64,000 nt of DNA from Georgenia thermotolerans (GCF_009193185.1 NZ_VUKF01000024.1:1-64000); one strand, 5' to 3'; shown: positions 6,974-16,194, numbered from the stretch's first letter. Translations and numbers: made by a program. The notes: generated by a model not told the origin, from the sequence alone.

Positions 6974-8590
6974 CTACCCCAGCCCCAGCAGCGACCCCAT
7001 GGCCATCACGCCGGCGACGATGAGCACGATGCCGATGACGTCGAAGACCACGCCCGAGCGGACCATCTTCATGATGGGCACCATGCCGGTGCCGTAGACG
7101 ATGGCGTTCGGCGGGGTCGAGACCGGCAGCATGAATCCGAAGGACGCCCCGAAGATCGCGGCCACGGCCGGGATGACGGGGTTGACCCCGGCGGCCTCGG
7201 CGAGCGGGATGACGATCGGCACGACGACGCCGACGCTGGCGGTGTTCGACGTGGTCTCGCTGATGATCACCGCCACGACCGTCGCCAGCAGCGTCAGCCC
7301 GAGCAGCGAGCTCACCCCGAGGGTGTCGCTCAGCGCGCCGCCGATCGTCTTGGCCAGCCCGGTGGAGCCGAGCAGGCTCCCCAGGGTGATGCCGGCGCCG
7401 AACAGCAGGATCGTCCCCCAGTCGATTCGGGCGGCGTCGTTCCAGCTGATGGTGAACTGGCGGCGGCTGAAGTCGATGGGCAGGAGGAACAGCAGGCTGG
7501 CGGCCACGATGGCCACCGCGCCCTCGTTGAGGCGGGCGGTGACGGTCTCGTAGACCGGCCCCTCGCCGCCGGTCACCAGCGCGACGGCGCCCGGGGTCAC
7601 CCACAGCACCACGGCGACGGCGAAGGCGATGAGCGTGTTGCGCCCGCCCCGGCCCATCGGCCCGAGCGCGGCCCGCTCCTGGCGCACGTACTCCTCGACC
7701 CCGTCGATGCGGCTCGCCTCCGGGCGGTTGAGCCCGACGAGGATGACGCACAGCGCCACGAACATCACCAGCACGATGGGGAAGGCGAGCACCATCCAGG
7801 TGAAGAACGGGATGGTCTGCCCGGTAGCCTCCTCGATGAGGCCCCGCCCGATGAGGTTGGGCGGGCTCCCCACCGGGGTGAGCAGCCCCCCGACGCTGGC
7901 CCCGTAGGCGACCATGAGCATCAGCGCGGTGGCGAAGCGCAGCCGCCGGGGGTCGACCTCCTCGCCCGACTGCGCGGCCATGATCCCGGCGAGGAAGGCG
8001 ACGATCCCGGCGGCGATGGGCATCATCATCGCCGCCGTCGCGGTGTTGGAGACGAACGCGCTGAGCAGCGCGGTGATCGCGCCGAAGGCGACGATGACCT
8101 TCACGGTGGAGGTGCCCACGCCCGGCACGCTGAGCACGGCGAAGGCGAAGCGGCGGTCCAGCCCGTGCTTGCGCATCGACTCGGCGATGATGAAGCCGCC
8201 GACGAAGACGAACAGCGTGGAGTTGCCGAACAGGGCGAAGACGTCGGCGGCCGGCGCAACGTCCACGATCACGACCAGCGCCATGGCCAGGACCGCCGTG
8301 ACGGGGATCGGGATGGCCTCGGTGATCCAGTAGACGATGACGAAGGTGAGGATGCCGGCGAGCTTCTGGGCCGGGGCGTCCAAGCTCCCGGTGAGCAGGT
8401 AGACGACGACGCCGGCGACCGGGCCCAGGAAGAGGCCCACGGTGCGGCGCATCCGTTCCAGGCGCTGCTCGGCCGGGCTGAGGATCTCCTGCACCTCGTC
8501 GAAGGTGCGGTAGGTTCCCGGGCCCTCCAGGGTCCGCACGCCGGCCCGGCGTGGCGGCGGCGACCCGGCGCGATCGGACGTCTCAGACAT
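6974..8590 (-). CDS. SLC13/DASS-family anion (dicarboxylate) transporter
   Basis: 538 residues, an inner-membrane protein with about a dozen hydrophobic segments. Both SNT signature hairpins of the DASS family are present, one in SNTATAAMMMPIA and one in SNTASVGVVVPIVIPLA. TPVGSPPNLIGRG and STPPNAIVYGTG give the paired inverted-repeat architecture. Family members take up succinate, malate, citrate or sulfate with sodium. The cytosolic N-terminus of about 60 residues is longer than usual. The ATG at 8590 has a strong AGGGGGG upstream. It is transcribed alone; the next upstream gene on the strand ends 85 bp away. Confidence 0.92.
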   Translation of the reverse strand: MSETSDRAGSPPPRRAGVRTLEGPGTYRTFDEVQEILSPAEQRLERMRRTVGLFLGPVAGVVVYLLTGSLDAPAQKLAGILTFVIVYWITEAIPIPVTAVLAMALVVIVDVAPAADVFALFGNSTLFVFVGGFIIAESMRKHGLDRRFAFAVLSVPGVGTSTVKVIVAFGAITALLSAFVSNTATAAMMMPIAAGIVAFLAGIMAAQSGEEVDPRRLRFATALMLMVAYGASVGGLLTPVGSPPNLIGRGLIEEATGQTIPFFTWMVLAFPIVLVMFVALCVILVGLNRPEASRIDGVEEYVRQERAALGPMGRGGRNTLIAFAVAVVLWVTPGAVALVTGGEGPVYETVTARLNEGAVAIVAASLLFLLPIDFSRRQFTISWNDAARIDWGTILLFGAGITLGSLLGSTGLAKTIGGALSDTLGVSSLLGLTLLATVVAVIISETTSNTASVGVVVPIVIPLAEAAGVNPVIPAVAAIFGASFGFMLPVSTPPNAIVYGTGMVPIMKMVRSGVVFDVIGIVLIVAGVMAMGSLLGLG

Positions 8591-8675
8591 TCTCTCTGCC
8601 CCCCTTGGCGAGAATCCTGTGAGTTTCCTGCATGATTCCCGACATCCGGCGGGGTGACATCTCGAGCGGCCGGCG

Positions 8676-11600
8676 TCAGTCCCCCGCCTGCTCGGCGAGC
8701 AGCTCGTCGACCCGGGCGGGCTCGGCCAGCGCGGCCTCGACCACGTGCCGTGCCGGCCACGCCGCCGCCGCTTGGGCGAGCGCCCGCGCCAGGCCGGCGG
8801 TGGTGGTGGCCCAGGCGGCGCCGTCGGCCGCCCACCACTCGACCTCGACGCCCTCGACGCGCAGCTCCTCGCACTCCCACCACTGCGCCGGCGCGCCGGG
8901 CAGCACGGCCAGCGCGGCGGGCGGGGTGGGCTGCAGGACGGCGCCGGCGGCCTCCGGGGCCGCCTCGGCGGCCGCGTCGAGGTCGAGCAGGTCCGCCACC
9001 GGCTCGACCAGGGCGGGCGGCGCCGGCAGCACCGGGCCGACCTGGGCCCACATCGGGGCGCCGACCAGCGCGTCGTCGGCCGGCACCATCCGCGCCGTCC
9101 CGGCGTCGAGCACGGGCACGGCCGCCGGCGCCAGCTCGAGCCCGCCGTCGGCGGCGCGGGCCAGGCCGCGCCACAGGGCCACCGCGTCCGGCATGGCGAG
9201 ACTGCCCTCCGCCGGCCAGGCGGCGACGTACGCCTCCCACCCGGGCCCCTCGAGCTCGTCGAGGTCGCGCACGGCGCCGAGGGCGGCGAGCACGGCGTCG
9301 TCGAGCCGGTCCAGGCCCGCGGGGGTGTCGGGCAGGAAGGGGACCCGGGCCCGGGCGCCGGCGCGCGGGTGCACGAACGGGGCGCCGAGCTCCTCGCGCA
9401 GCCACCAGGCGGTGTAGGACGGCGCCCGCCGGCCCGGCGCCCGCCCGCCGGAGACGGCGCGCACCTCGGTGAGCAGCGCGGCGCGCGCGTCGCGGTCCTC
9501 CGCCAGGCGGGCCAGCAGGTCCGGCCAGGCGTCCTCGGCGACGGCATCGAGATCGGCGACGGCGGGCAGGTCGCCGACGTAGGCGCCGGGGCCGAGGACG
9601 GCGCCGAGGTGGACGAGGTAGTCCGCCCACCCCTCCACCGGCTCCTCCGCGCCCGCCGGCTCGGCGACGACGTCGCGCACCGTGGTCACGACGAGGTCTT
9701 CGCGGACCCCGACGGCGCGCAGCGTGGCGGCGTCCCACCGCGCGGCGACGGCGGGGGCGAGCCGGTCGAGGGCGTCGAGCACGCCGGCCGCCCAGCTGCC
9801 CGGCAGCACGAGCTCGGCGGCGCGGCACCACGTCCCCTCCTCGCCCGGCAGCGGCAGGTCGGCGAGCCAGCCCGGCAGGGCCGCGTCCGGACGCTCGCGA
9901 CGGGCGTGCTGGGCCAGGTCCAGGACCGCGGCGACGGCGGGCGGGAGGGCGCCGTCGGCGGTGGCAGCGTGCTCGAGGTCGGCGCCGGGCAGGTCGCCCC
10001 CGGCCGCGACGGCCGCGCGGACCGCCTCCTCGGCGAGCACGGCGGCGGCGTCGGCCTCGACGGCGCCCAGGGTGTGCAGCACGGGGTGGGCGGCCTCGGG
10101 GTGGACGACCCGCAACCCGGGGAAGGCGGCCGCGGCGGACGGGGTCTCGGCCCAGAAGCGGGCGAGGCCGGCCGTGGGCAGCAGCACGCCGCGGGCGCCG
10201 CGGACGGTGCGCCCGTCGGCCAGCGGCACGGGCAGCCCGGCCAGGGCCTCGCGATGTGCGGCGGCGTGCGGGGCGAGGGCGACGTAGAGCTCGTGCCACC
10301 GCCGCGGCGGGCCGGCCGCGGGGAGCGCGTCGACGACGTCGGTGAGCTCGCGCAGCGCCACGCCGAGCACCCTGGCCTGGCCGTGGTGCCCGGGCGGCAC
10401 GTGCACCAGGCCGCCGACCATCCGGGCGAGCGCGCCGAGCACGGCGGCGTCCTGCCCGAGCGGGCCGGCGAGGGCCTGGGCGGCGCGGGCGGGGAGCCGG
10501 TCGCCGCCGCCGACCTCGGCGAGCAGCGGCGCGCGGCGCAGCGCCGGCAGGACCGCGGCGTGCAGGGCGGCGTCGAGGGGGCCGGCGGGCAGGCCGGTGG
10601 GCACCAGCGCGAGGGGGTCCTCCCCGGCCTCGGCCGCGACCGCGGCGAGGTCGGCGTAGAGCTCGCCCGCCCGGGCGACCAGCGCGTCGGTCAGCGGGCC
10701 GGCGGCGACGTGCCGGCGCGAGGGGTCCAGCGGCAGGCTGGCGACGAGCAGCGCGGGCAGGGTGCACGGCTCGTCGGTGGGGGTGGGGGCGTGCACGACG
10801 CCGGGGTGGGCGACGCCGTCGCCGTCCCGCTCACCCAGGTGGGCGGGACGGTCCTGCACGGCGACGTGCGCGGGGCCGGCACCGTGCCCGGCGGCCGGCC
10901 GGGCGGCGTCGTCCGTGTTGCGGCGGCGTGGCAGCGCCCAGGTGAGGCTCCAGCCGGCGCGCTCGCGCTCCTCCACGGGCCGGGCGGCGAGCAGCACCGG
11001 GTCGAGCGTGCCCGTGGCCCGCACGGTGAGCCAGCGGCCGGCGACGTCGGCGATCCGCCGCGTGGCGCCGTCGGCCTCGACGACGATCTCGATCAGCGCC
11101 GGCAGGGCGAGCACGGTCACGTCGGAGACCTCGGCGAGGGCGGCGCGCACCGCCGCGACCTCGTCGGGGCCGCGCAGCGCCAGCGTCACGGCGGTGACGT
11201 AGCCGTCGGGTACCCGTGGATGGAGGTGGGGGAAGGGCAGGCGCAGCGCGGGCAGGTCGCCGTGGCGGCGCGCGACCTCCTCCCCGAGCGTGGGCAGCTG
11301 GGCGCCGGCGCCGGCGAGGACCTCGCGGGTGCGGCCGAGCGAGAAGGCGACCCCGGCGACGCCGGCGGGGGTGCGGGTGGCGATCGTGACCTCGTCGCTG
11401 ACCGACCGCACGGCGGCGAACCCGACGCCGAAGCGGCCGACCATGGCGCCGGCGCGCTTGGCCGAGGCACGCATGCTCGCCAGGGCGGCCACGCCGTCGG
11501 CGGTGAGCGGGGCGCCGGTGTTGGCAGCGAGCAGCCGGGCGCCGTCGTCGCCGGTGGTCAGGCGCAGCAGGAGCCGGCCCGGTGCCCCGCCGGCCGCGGC

Positions 11601-11774
11601 CGCGTCGGCGGCGTTCTGGGTGAGCTCGACGACGACGCGGTCGCGGTAGTAGCCGCGGGCGTGGTCCTCCTCGAGGTTGGCGTCCTGCCGCAGGCGGGAG
11701 GGGTCGCGCAGCCAGGTCGCGACGGCGGCGTCGCGCAGGGCGGTGGTGTCGAAGGGGTCCGGTGCGTCGGGCAC
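8676..11774 (-). CDS. Large Hsp90/sacsin-like GHKL ATPase protein
   Basis: 1032 residues. The N-terminal 200 residues form a GHKL ATPase fold: VVVELTQNAADAA is the N-box, and GRFGVGFAAV matches the Hsp90/sacsin glycine box. The usual DNGxGM box is degenerate (AANTGAPLT). The remaining 800 residues are Ala/Leu-rich with no recognised catalytic motif and lack the Hsp90 C-terminal dimerisation sequence. Actinobacterial proteins of this size are annotated as sacsin N-terminal ATPase-like; a chaperone or quality-control role is inferred. The start is GTG at 11774 with only a weak ribosome site. It is 35 bp downstream of the DUF3027 gene on the same strand. Confidence 0.8.
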   Translation of the reverse strand: MPDAPDPFDTTALRDAAVATWLRDPSRLRQDANLEEDHARGYYRDRVVVELTQNAADAAAAGGAPGRLLLRLTTGDDGARLLAANTGAPLTADGVAALASMRASAKRAGAMVGRFGVGFAAVRSVSDEVTIATRTPAGVAGVAFSLGRTREVLAGAGAQLPTLGEEVARRHGDLPALRLPFPHLHPRVPDGYVTAVTLALRGPDEVAAVRAALAEVSDVTVLALPALIEIVVEADGATRRIADVAGRWLTVRATGTLDPVLLAARPVEERERAGWSLTWALPRRRNTDDAARPAAGHGAGPAHVAVQDRPAHLGERDGDGVAHPGVVHAPTPTDEPCTLPALLVASLPLDPSRRHVAAGPLTDALVARAGELYADLAAVAAEAGEDPLALVPTGLPAGPLDAALHAAVLPALRRAPLLAEVGGGDRLPARAAQALAGPLGQDAAVLGALARMVGGLVHVPPGHHGQARVLGVALRELTDVVDALPAAGPPRRWHELYVALAPHAAAHREALAGLPVPLADGRTVRGARGVLLPTAGLARFWAETPSAAAAFPGLRVVHPEAAHPVLHTLGAVEADAAAVLAEEAVRAAVAAGGDLPGADLEHAATADGALPPAVAAVLDLAQHARRERPDAALPGWLADLPLPGEEGTWCRAAELVLPGSWAAGVLDALDRLAPAVAARWDAATLRAVGVREDLVVTTVRDVVAEPAGAEEPVEGWADYLVHLGAVLGPGAYVGDLPAVADLDAVAEDAWPDLLARLAEDRDARAALLTEVRAVSGGRAPGRRAPSYTAWWLREELGAPFVHPRAGARARVPFLPDTPAGLDRLDDAVLAALGAVRDLDELEGPGWEAYVAAWPAEGSLAMPDAVALWRGLARAADGGLELAPAAVPVLDAGTARMVPADDALVGAPMWAQVGPVLPAPPALVEPVADLLDLDAAAEAAPEAAGAVLQPTPPAALAVLPGAPAQWWECEELRVEGVEVEWWAADGAAWATTTAGLARALAQAAAAWPARHVVEAALAEPARVDELLAEQAGD

Positions 11775-11809
11775 CGCCGCATCATCCCACCGGCCCGGAG
11801 GCGGGCCGC

Positions 11810-12904
11810 TCAGGCCTGGTCGAGACCCTTACGGTCGGTCGCGGCGTCGTCCTGGGCCGGCTCCGGCTCGCCGAACTCGGGCACGGCGTCGGCGGCGGAC
11901 TCGGCCGCCTCCTCCTGGGCGATCTCGGCCGGCACGTCCCGGTCGACGAGGGGCTCGTCCGTCGGCGTCTCGGCCGCGGTGGTCTGCTCGCCGGACGGCG
12001 TCTCGGCCGCGGCGACCGGTTCACCGGCCGTTTCCTGGTCGGGCTCGGACACCGGCGCGGCGGCCTCGGTCTCGCCCTCGGCGTCGGCCTCGACGGTCTC
12101 GACGACCTCCGGCGCGACCGGGTGGGTGGCGAGGACCTCGAGGTCGCGCTCGTCGATGACCGGGGCGGAGGGGTTCCACAGCGAGGCGGGGTGCGGGGCG
12201 TCGGTCTCGGAGTGCGCGCCACAGCCGTGGTCCATGGAGACCACGCGACCGTCGTCGGGCGACCACTCGTTGGCGCAGACGCCGAACACCGTGCGCGGGG
12301 AGCCGTCGAGCTTCATGAGGAAGCCGCAGGTGGAGCACTGGCCCTTGGCGGCCTTGGCGCTGGCGGCCTGCGGGCCGCGGTCGCCGTCGTACCAGCGGGT
12401 CAGCGCCTCGCGCCGGCCCTCGGGGGAGAGCACGCGCGGGCGGCCCAGGCCGAGCTCGTAGATGGCCAGCCGGTCGGCGTCCTCCTCCCCGGTGGCCTCG
12501 TAGCCCTGCTCGAGGCGCGGGTCGTCGGCCAGGTAGGGCAGGGCGTCGGTGGGGCCGACGTCGCCGGGGCGCAGCCGGTCCGACCACGGCACCCACTCGG
12601 GGGCCAGGAGCGCGCCCTCGCCGGGCAGCAGCTCGGCCTCGCACACCGTGGCCACCCGGCCGCGGGGTGGGCGGGCGAGCGTGATCGCCCAGTGCCAGCC
12701 GCGGTAGCCGGGCACCCGGGCCTCGAAGACGTGCGTGATCAGCCGGTCCCCCTCGACGACCATGCCGAGGTGGTCCCCTACCTCCCCCGGGCGCGCGAGC
12801 TCCTCGGCGGCCTGGCGGGCGAGCTCGACGGCCGCGGGGGCCGCCAGCACGGTCTCCTTGCCGGCGCGCGAGGTGATGCGGGGCGTCTTGGTTGCTGCTG
12901 ACAC
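11810..12904 (-). CDS. DUF3027 family protein
   Basis: 364 residues from GTG 12904, chosen because TACACT lies 7 nt upstream as a leaderless promoter. An in-frame ATG at 12994 would overlap the cold-shock gene. The conserved DUF3027 core covers about residues 15-270 and contains VPGYRGWHWAITLARP, EWVPWSDRLRPGDVG and a CSTCGFLMKLDGS/FGVCANEWSPDDGRVV segment whose cysteines could bind zinc. A C-terminal tail of about 100 residues is acidic and rich in Glu, Ala, Thr and Pro with imperfect repeats. Its function is unknown. It is conserved in actinobacteria and often next to a cold-shock gene, as here. Confidence 0.85.
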   Translation of the reverse strand: MSAATKTPRITSRAGKETVLAAPAAVELARQAAEELARPGEVGDHLGMVVEGDRLITHVFEARVPGYRGWHWAITLARPPRGRVATVCEAELLPGEGALLAPEWVPWSDRLRPGDVGPTDALPYLADDPRLEQGYEATGEEDADRLAIYELGLGRPRVLSPEGRREALTRWYDGDRGPQAASAKAAKGQCSTCGFLMKLDGSPRTVFGVCANEWSPDDGRVVSMDHGCGAHSETDAPHPASLWNPSAPVIDERDLEVLATHPVAPEVVETVEADAEGETEAAAPVSEPDQETAGEPVAAAETPSGEQTTAAETPTDEPLVDRDVPAEIAQEEAAESAADAVPEFGEPEPAQDDAATDRKGLDQA

Positions 12905-12911
12905 GTCGCTC

Positions 12912-12917
12912 AGTGTA
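12912..12917 (-). promoter_or_regulatory. -10 box of leaderless DUF3027 transcript
   Basis: Minus-strand TACACT followed by 7 nt and GTG. It falls in the 46-bp gap after the cold-shock gene, so DUF3027 can be transcribed independently. Confidence 0.55.
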
Positions 12918-12950
12918 GGTGCTGCTCTCGGGACGGATCCGCCGCCGGGC

Positions 12951-13325
12951 TCAGGCGTCGAACTGGTCGGCGACGGCCCGGAGCAGCTGGGCAAGCTTCT
13001 TGCTGTTCTCCGGGTAGCGGCCGCGGTGGAGGGAGTTGGAGGTACGGTCGAGCGCCTTGATGAGGTCCTCGACGATGGGCACCATGTCCTCGGCCGGCTT
13101 GCGGTGGGCGCGCACGACCGACGGCGGCTCCTCGAGCACCGTCACCGACAGCGCCTGCGGGCCGCGGCGGCCCTCGGCCACGCCGAAGTCGACGCGCGCG
13201 CCGGGCTTGGGGCTGGCCCCCGCGGGCAGCGCGGAGGCGTGCAAGAAGACCTCACCGCCGTCGTCGGCGGCGATGAATCCGAAGCCCTTGGCGGCGTCGT
13301 ACCACTTGACCTTGCCGGTAGGCAC
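12951..13325 (-). CDS. Cold-shock protein with C-terminal extension
   Basis: 124 residues. Residues 1-65 are a cold-shock domain with RNP1 (KGFGFI) and RNP2 (VFLHASAL), which bind single-stranded RNA or DNA. About 55 extra residues follow (VRAHRKPAEDMVPIVEDLIKALDRT and a helical LAQLLRAVADQFDA tail), a form seen in actinobacteria. It probably acts as an RNA chaperone. Its 5' leader contains a 9-bp hairpin, and the gene lies just upstream of DUF3027 on the same strand. Confidence 0.93.
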   Translation of the reverse strand: MPTGKVKWYDAAKGFGFIAADDGGEVFLHASALPAGASPKPGARVDFGVAEGRRGPQALSVTVLEEPPSVVRAHRKPAEDMVPIVEDLIKALDRTSNSLHRGRYPENSKKLAQLLRAVADQFDA

Positions 13326-13359
13326 GGGGCGACCTCACTTCTTCCTCATACGCGACGAA

Positions 13360-13400
13360 GGCGCCAGCCGTGCTGGCGCCGCTTCCTGGGGTCAAGGATA
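13360..13400 (-). promoter_or_regulatory. Cold-shock gene promoter and leader hairpin
   Basis: Minus-strand -10 TATCCT (13395-13400) would start a leader of about 60 nt. Within it GGCGCCAGC (13360-13368) pairs perfectly with GCTGGCGCC (13372-13380) around a 3-nt loop, ending 34 bp before the start codon. Structured leaders control cold-shock mRNAs in other bacteria; that role is inferred. No clear -35 box is seen. Confidence 0.45.
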
Positions 13401-13567
13401 CCGGGCGGGCGGCCGCGAGCACTCCCCCTTTCGGCCCAGGGGGTCACCGCGCCCTTTTCGTCCCGGGTGGATCGCCGGGCCGAAACCTGCACCCGCCCCC
13501 GGGTCGCGCCTCGCGCGCGGGTGGGTCAGCCTGGAAAACCATGCCGGCCACGCGGAGGGAGCCGTCG

Positions 13568-14752
13568 ATGTCCGTCCCGTCGCCCCGTCTCCGGGTACGC
13601 GTGGACCGGGACGCCGTGGCCCGCGACGACGGCCGCCGGCCCTGGCAGCGCGAGCTCACGATCGACGGCGAGGCCACCCTGACCGAGCTGGTCGAGCTGC
13701 TCGGGCTGCCGCTGGCGTTCACCGACGACCGGGGCGTGTGGGCGCTGATGCGCGGCCAGGAGGCGGAGGACGGCGTGCACATCCTCGCCGTCGTCGAGCA
13801 GATCCCGGCTCCTGAGGGACCGCCGCGGTGGACGGTGCACATGGTCTCCCACGTCCCGCCCGCGCAGCTGGCCGACGACGGCGTGGTCGACCTGCACTTC
13901 CGCTCCCTGCCGGGGCCGCCGCGCGAGGTGGTCGCGGCCGCGCACCGCGGGGACTCCTACTCCCGCCCGGCCGCCGAGGGGCAGCCCGCCGACAACGCGC
14001 CAGTGCGCACGGCGCTGGAGACCTACGCCGCCGACCAGACCGCGGAGAACGCCCTCGACGTGCTGCGCCAGGCCTTCGGCGGCCAGCTGGTGCTCGACGC
14101 CACCGGCTCGACCTTCGGCGACGAGGCCCGTGGGGGCGTCACCCGCCTGGTCATCAACTTCATCCGCGCCCCCGACGGCAGCAAGGCGTTGCCCGCCTTC
14201 ACCGGGCACGCCGAGCTGGTGAAGTTCCGCGAGGAGGACGAGGAGGGGCCGCGCTCGCTGGTCCAGCCGGCAGACCGGGTGCTGGCCTTCTTCGTGCGAG
14301 ACCCGGAGGCGCGGTGGCTGTACATCGACCCGGCGGGACCACCGCTGGGCATCCGCCGCGACCAGGTCGAGTTCGCCCTGCAGGCCGGGCACAACGCGCC
14401 GGTGAAGAACGCGCTGACCCGGCCGGACCTGACCATGCAGGATCTCTTCGACGCCCTGCGGGTGCCGGGCGGCATCCTCTTCGTCGGTGACCGCGGCCAG
14501 GGAGAGGACATCCAGCCCCTGGTGGTGGACACGGGCGGCAGCGAGAAGCTGCTCGCCTTCACCTCCGCGGTCGAGGCGGCGGCGTGGGACCGGACCATGC
14601 GCTTCCACCGGCTGAGCGTCGGCGGGGTGCTCGAGCTGGTGCTGGAGCTGGGCGCTCAGGGCCTGCTGCTCAACCCCGGCGGGCCGTCAGCGACCGTGTC
14701 GGCGCTGCAGGTGCGCCGGTTCCTCGGGACGTGGCAGGAGGCGACGGCGTAG
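13568..14752 (+). CDS. SseB-domain protein
   Basis: 394 residues from ATG 13568, which has GGAGGG upstream; an in-frame ATG at 13541 is less well placed. The N-terminal part (about 1-130) is unassigned. Residues about 140-270 and 280-394 look like two SseB-type modules: LDVLRQAFGGQLVLDAT, GSKALPAFTGHAELVKFRE and AFTSAVEAAAW match the family pattern in which a protein reports values to a scaffold. SseB proteins have no assigned enzymatic role outside type III secretion chaperoning. Its function here is unknown and no partner is obvious in the neighbourhood. Confidence 0.7.
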   Translation: MSVPSPRLRVRVDRDAVARDDGRRPWQRELTIDGEATLTELVELLGLPLAFTDDRGVWALMRGQEAEDGVHILAVVEQIPAPEGPPRWTVHMVSHVPPAQLADDGVVDLHFRSLPGPPREVVAAAHRGDSYSRPAAEGQPADNAPVRTALETYAADQTAENALDVLRQAFGGQLVLDATGSTFGDEARGGVTRLVINFIRAPDGSKALPAFTGHAELVKFREEDEEGPRSLVQPADRVLAFFVRDPEARWLYIDPAGPPLGIRRDQVEFALQAGHNAPVKNALTRPDLTMQDLFDALRVPGGILFVGDRGQGEDIQPLVVDTGGSEKLLAFTSAVEAAAWDRTMRFHRLSVGGVLELVLELGAQGLLLNPGGPSATVSALQVRRFLGTWQEATA

Positions 14753-15056
14753 GGCGCGCCGTGCCCGCCCGCCGCGCGCCGGTGCGGGGCCTGCTCGAAT
14801 CCCTTCCCAACCGTGCCCAGCCGCCCGTGCCGGGTGTCCCCACAGTCCCCTCTCGCTGAAGTCGAGCGTTGGTGGTGAGTGCGAGCTCCCTGGAGCTCGC
14901 ACTCACCACCAACGCTCGTACGCACGTCGCCCGCGCTGGGCCAGAACCCCCGACGCGCCACCCCGGAGCCGCTCGAGCCGCCGGCGCCGCGAGCGCATCC
15001 ACAGAGGAAGGGGCGCCCCCAGCGCGAGGACGGCACGCGCTGGGACTGTCGGGGCC
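14753..15056. other. Intergenic region with long palindrome
   Basis: This 304-bp gap contains the 27-bp-arm palindrome, and a 22-bp stretch (14777-14798) that matches, with one mismatch, the 3' end of the following AbiEi-like gene (16048-16069). GACTGT (15044-15049) lies 7 nt before the next start codon and may be its -10 box. No gene is seen. Confidence 0.7.
14863..14918. repeat. 27-bp perfect inverted repeat with 2-nt loop
   Basis: The left arm (14863-14889) starts CGAGCGTTGGTGGTGAGTG; the right arm (14892-14918) is its exact complement. Only CT separates them. It follows the SseB gene by 110 bp and precedes the AbiEi-like gene. It could act as a strong terminator of SseB, a cruciform site or a palindromic mobile repeat. 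Confidence 0.95.
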
Positions 15057-16091
15057 ATGTCCATCGCCTTGCCCCGGTCGCGCCCGTTGCCGCAGATCGT
15101 GCTCGTTCGCGACGTCGGCTACGACGCCATTCGGCCAGCCGTCCGGGCCGGTGAGCTCGTCAAGGTGCGCAGGGGCGCTTATGCCCCTCCCCTCGAGGCA
15201 CCGGAGCAGTGGCGCCAGCTCGAGCACCTCGCCCTCTCCCGCTGCGCCGCGCTCGCCCGTCAGCTGTCGTGCGAATTCATCTTCAGCCACCGCACAGCCG
15301 CCCTCATCCACGGATGCTGGGTCTACTGGAACGACGCGACCACGCACATCAGCCAATGGGTCAGGCCGCCACAAGAGGGAGGCTCGGCCCTGCGCCGGCA
15401 TCTCATCGCCGATCTGCCCGAGACCGACATCGTCATCGTCAGCGGGGTACGCGTGACGTCCCTGGAACGCACCGTGGTCGACTGCGCCCGGACGATGCGC
15501 CCGCGGGAGGCACTCGCCATCGCGGACAGCGCCATGCGGATCCTCGCCCGCCCCGACCGCTTCGACCGGGTGAGCTCCGCGCGCCGGGTGGAGGCGGTCC
15601 GGGAGTCGCTGCGAGCGAGACTGGCCCAGCGGCGTGGAGACCGTGGCGTGGTGAGGGCGCGTGCGGTGGTCGAGTCCGCCGACGCGTTCTCCGAGTCGGC
15701 CGGCGAGACGGACCTGCGGTGGGTCGCCGTCTCGCGGGGGCTGCCCCGGCCGGTCGCGCAGCTCGCCGTGGAGACGACAGAGGGCGTCTTCTTCAGCGAC
15801 CTCGGCTGGTCGGTGAAGGCCCCCAAGACTCGCCTCGTCCTGGCCGAGTACGACGGCCTCCAGAAGTACCGCGCCGCGAACGGCACGGCGCCGGGCGCGG
15901 CGCTGTACGCCGAGAAGGTGCGGGAGGACGCCCTCCGTGCCGCGGGCGCGGTCGTGCACCGGTTCGTCAGGCAGCACTTCCGCGACCTCGACGCACTCTT
16001 CGCGCGGCTCTGTCAGGGCTTCCCGCCCTCGATGCTCGACAACCTCACGCCGGTACGGGGCCTGCTCGAGGTCCCGCACCGGGGCGGCTGA
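15057..16091 (+). CDS. AbiEi-like (type IV antitoxin-type) protein with nuclease-like C-terminus
   Basis: 344 residues. The N-terminal part (RDVGYDAIRPAVRAGELVKVRRGAYAP) resembles the winged-helix domain of AbiEi-family antitoxins. HRTAALIHG and VTSLERTVVDCARTM follow in the usual order. The C-terminal 100 residues contain LVLAEYDGLQKY, similar to the DUF559/Vsr-like restriction fold common in actinobacterial members. No AbiEii-type nucleotidyltransferase toxin gene follows, so it is an orphan. Codon use looks less GC-biased than neighbouring genes, suggesting acquisition. Its role is uncertain; a defence or regulatory function is possible. Confidence 0.75.
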   Translation: MSIALPRSRPLPQIVLVRDVGYDAIRPAVRAGELVKVRRGAYAPPLEAPEQWRQLEHLALSRCAALARQLSCEFIFSHRTAALIHGCWVYWNDATTHISQWVRPPQEGGSALRRHLIADLPETDIVIVSGVRVTSLERTVVDCARTMRPREALAIADSAMRILARPDRFDRVSSARRVEAVRESLRARLAQRRGDRGVVRARAVVESADAFSESAGETDLRWVAVSRGLPRPVAQLAVETTEGVFFSDLGWSVKAPKTRLVLAEYDGLQKYRAANGTAPGAALYAEKVREDALRAAGAVVHRFVRQHFRDLDALFARLCQGFPPSMLDNLTPVRGLLEVPHRGG

Positions 16092-16194
16092 GCCGGTCAG
16101 CTGCCGGCGGTGAACCGCCTCAGCTGGCGGCGGCGAGCCACGCGGCGACGCCACGGATCCCGGCCGTCGTCACCGCCCGCCGGCGCCCTCGCCG

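Noticed and set aside
8745-12461. Very long open frame on the plus strand opposite the Hsp90-like and DUF3027 genes
   Set aside because: GC-rich codon bias keeps the antisense frame open; its translation is Gly/Arg/Val-rich with no family match, while the minus strand encodes recognisable domains.
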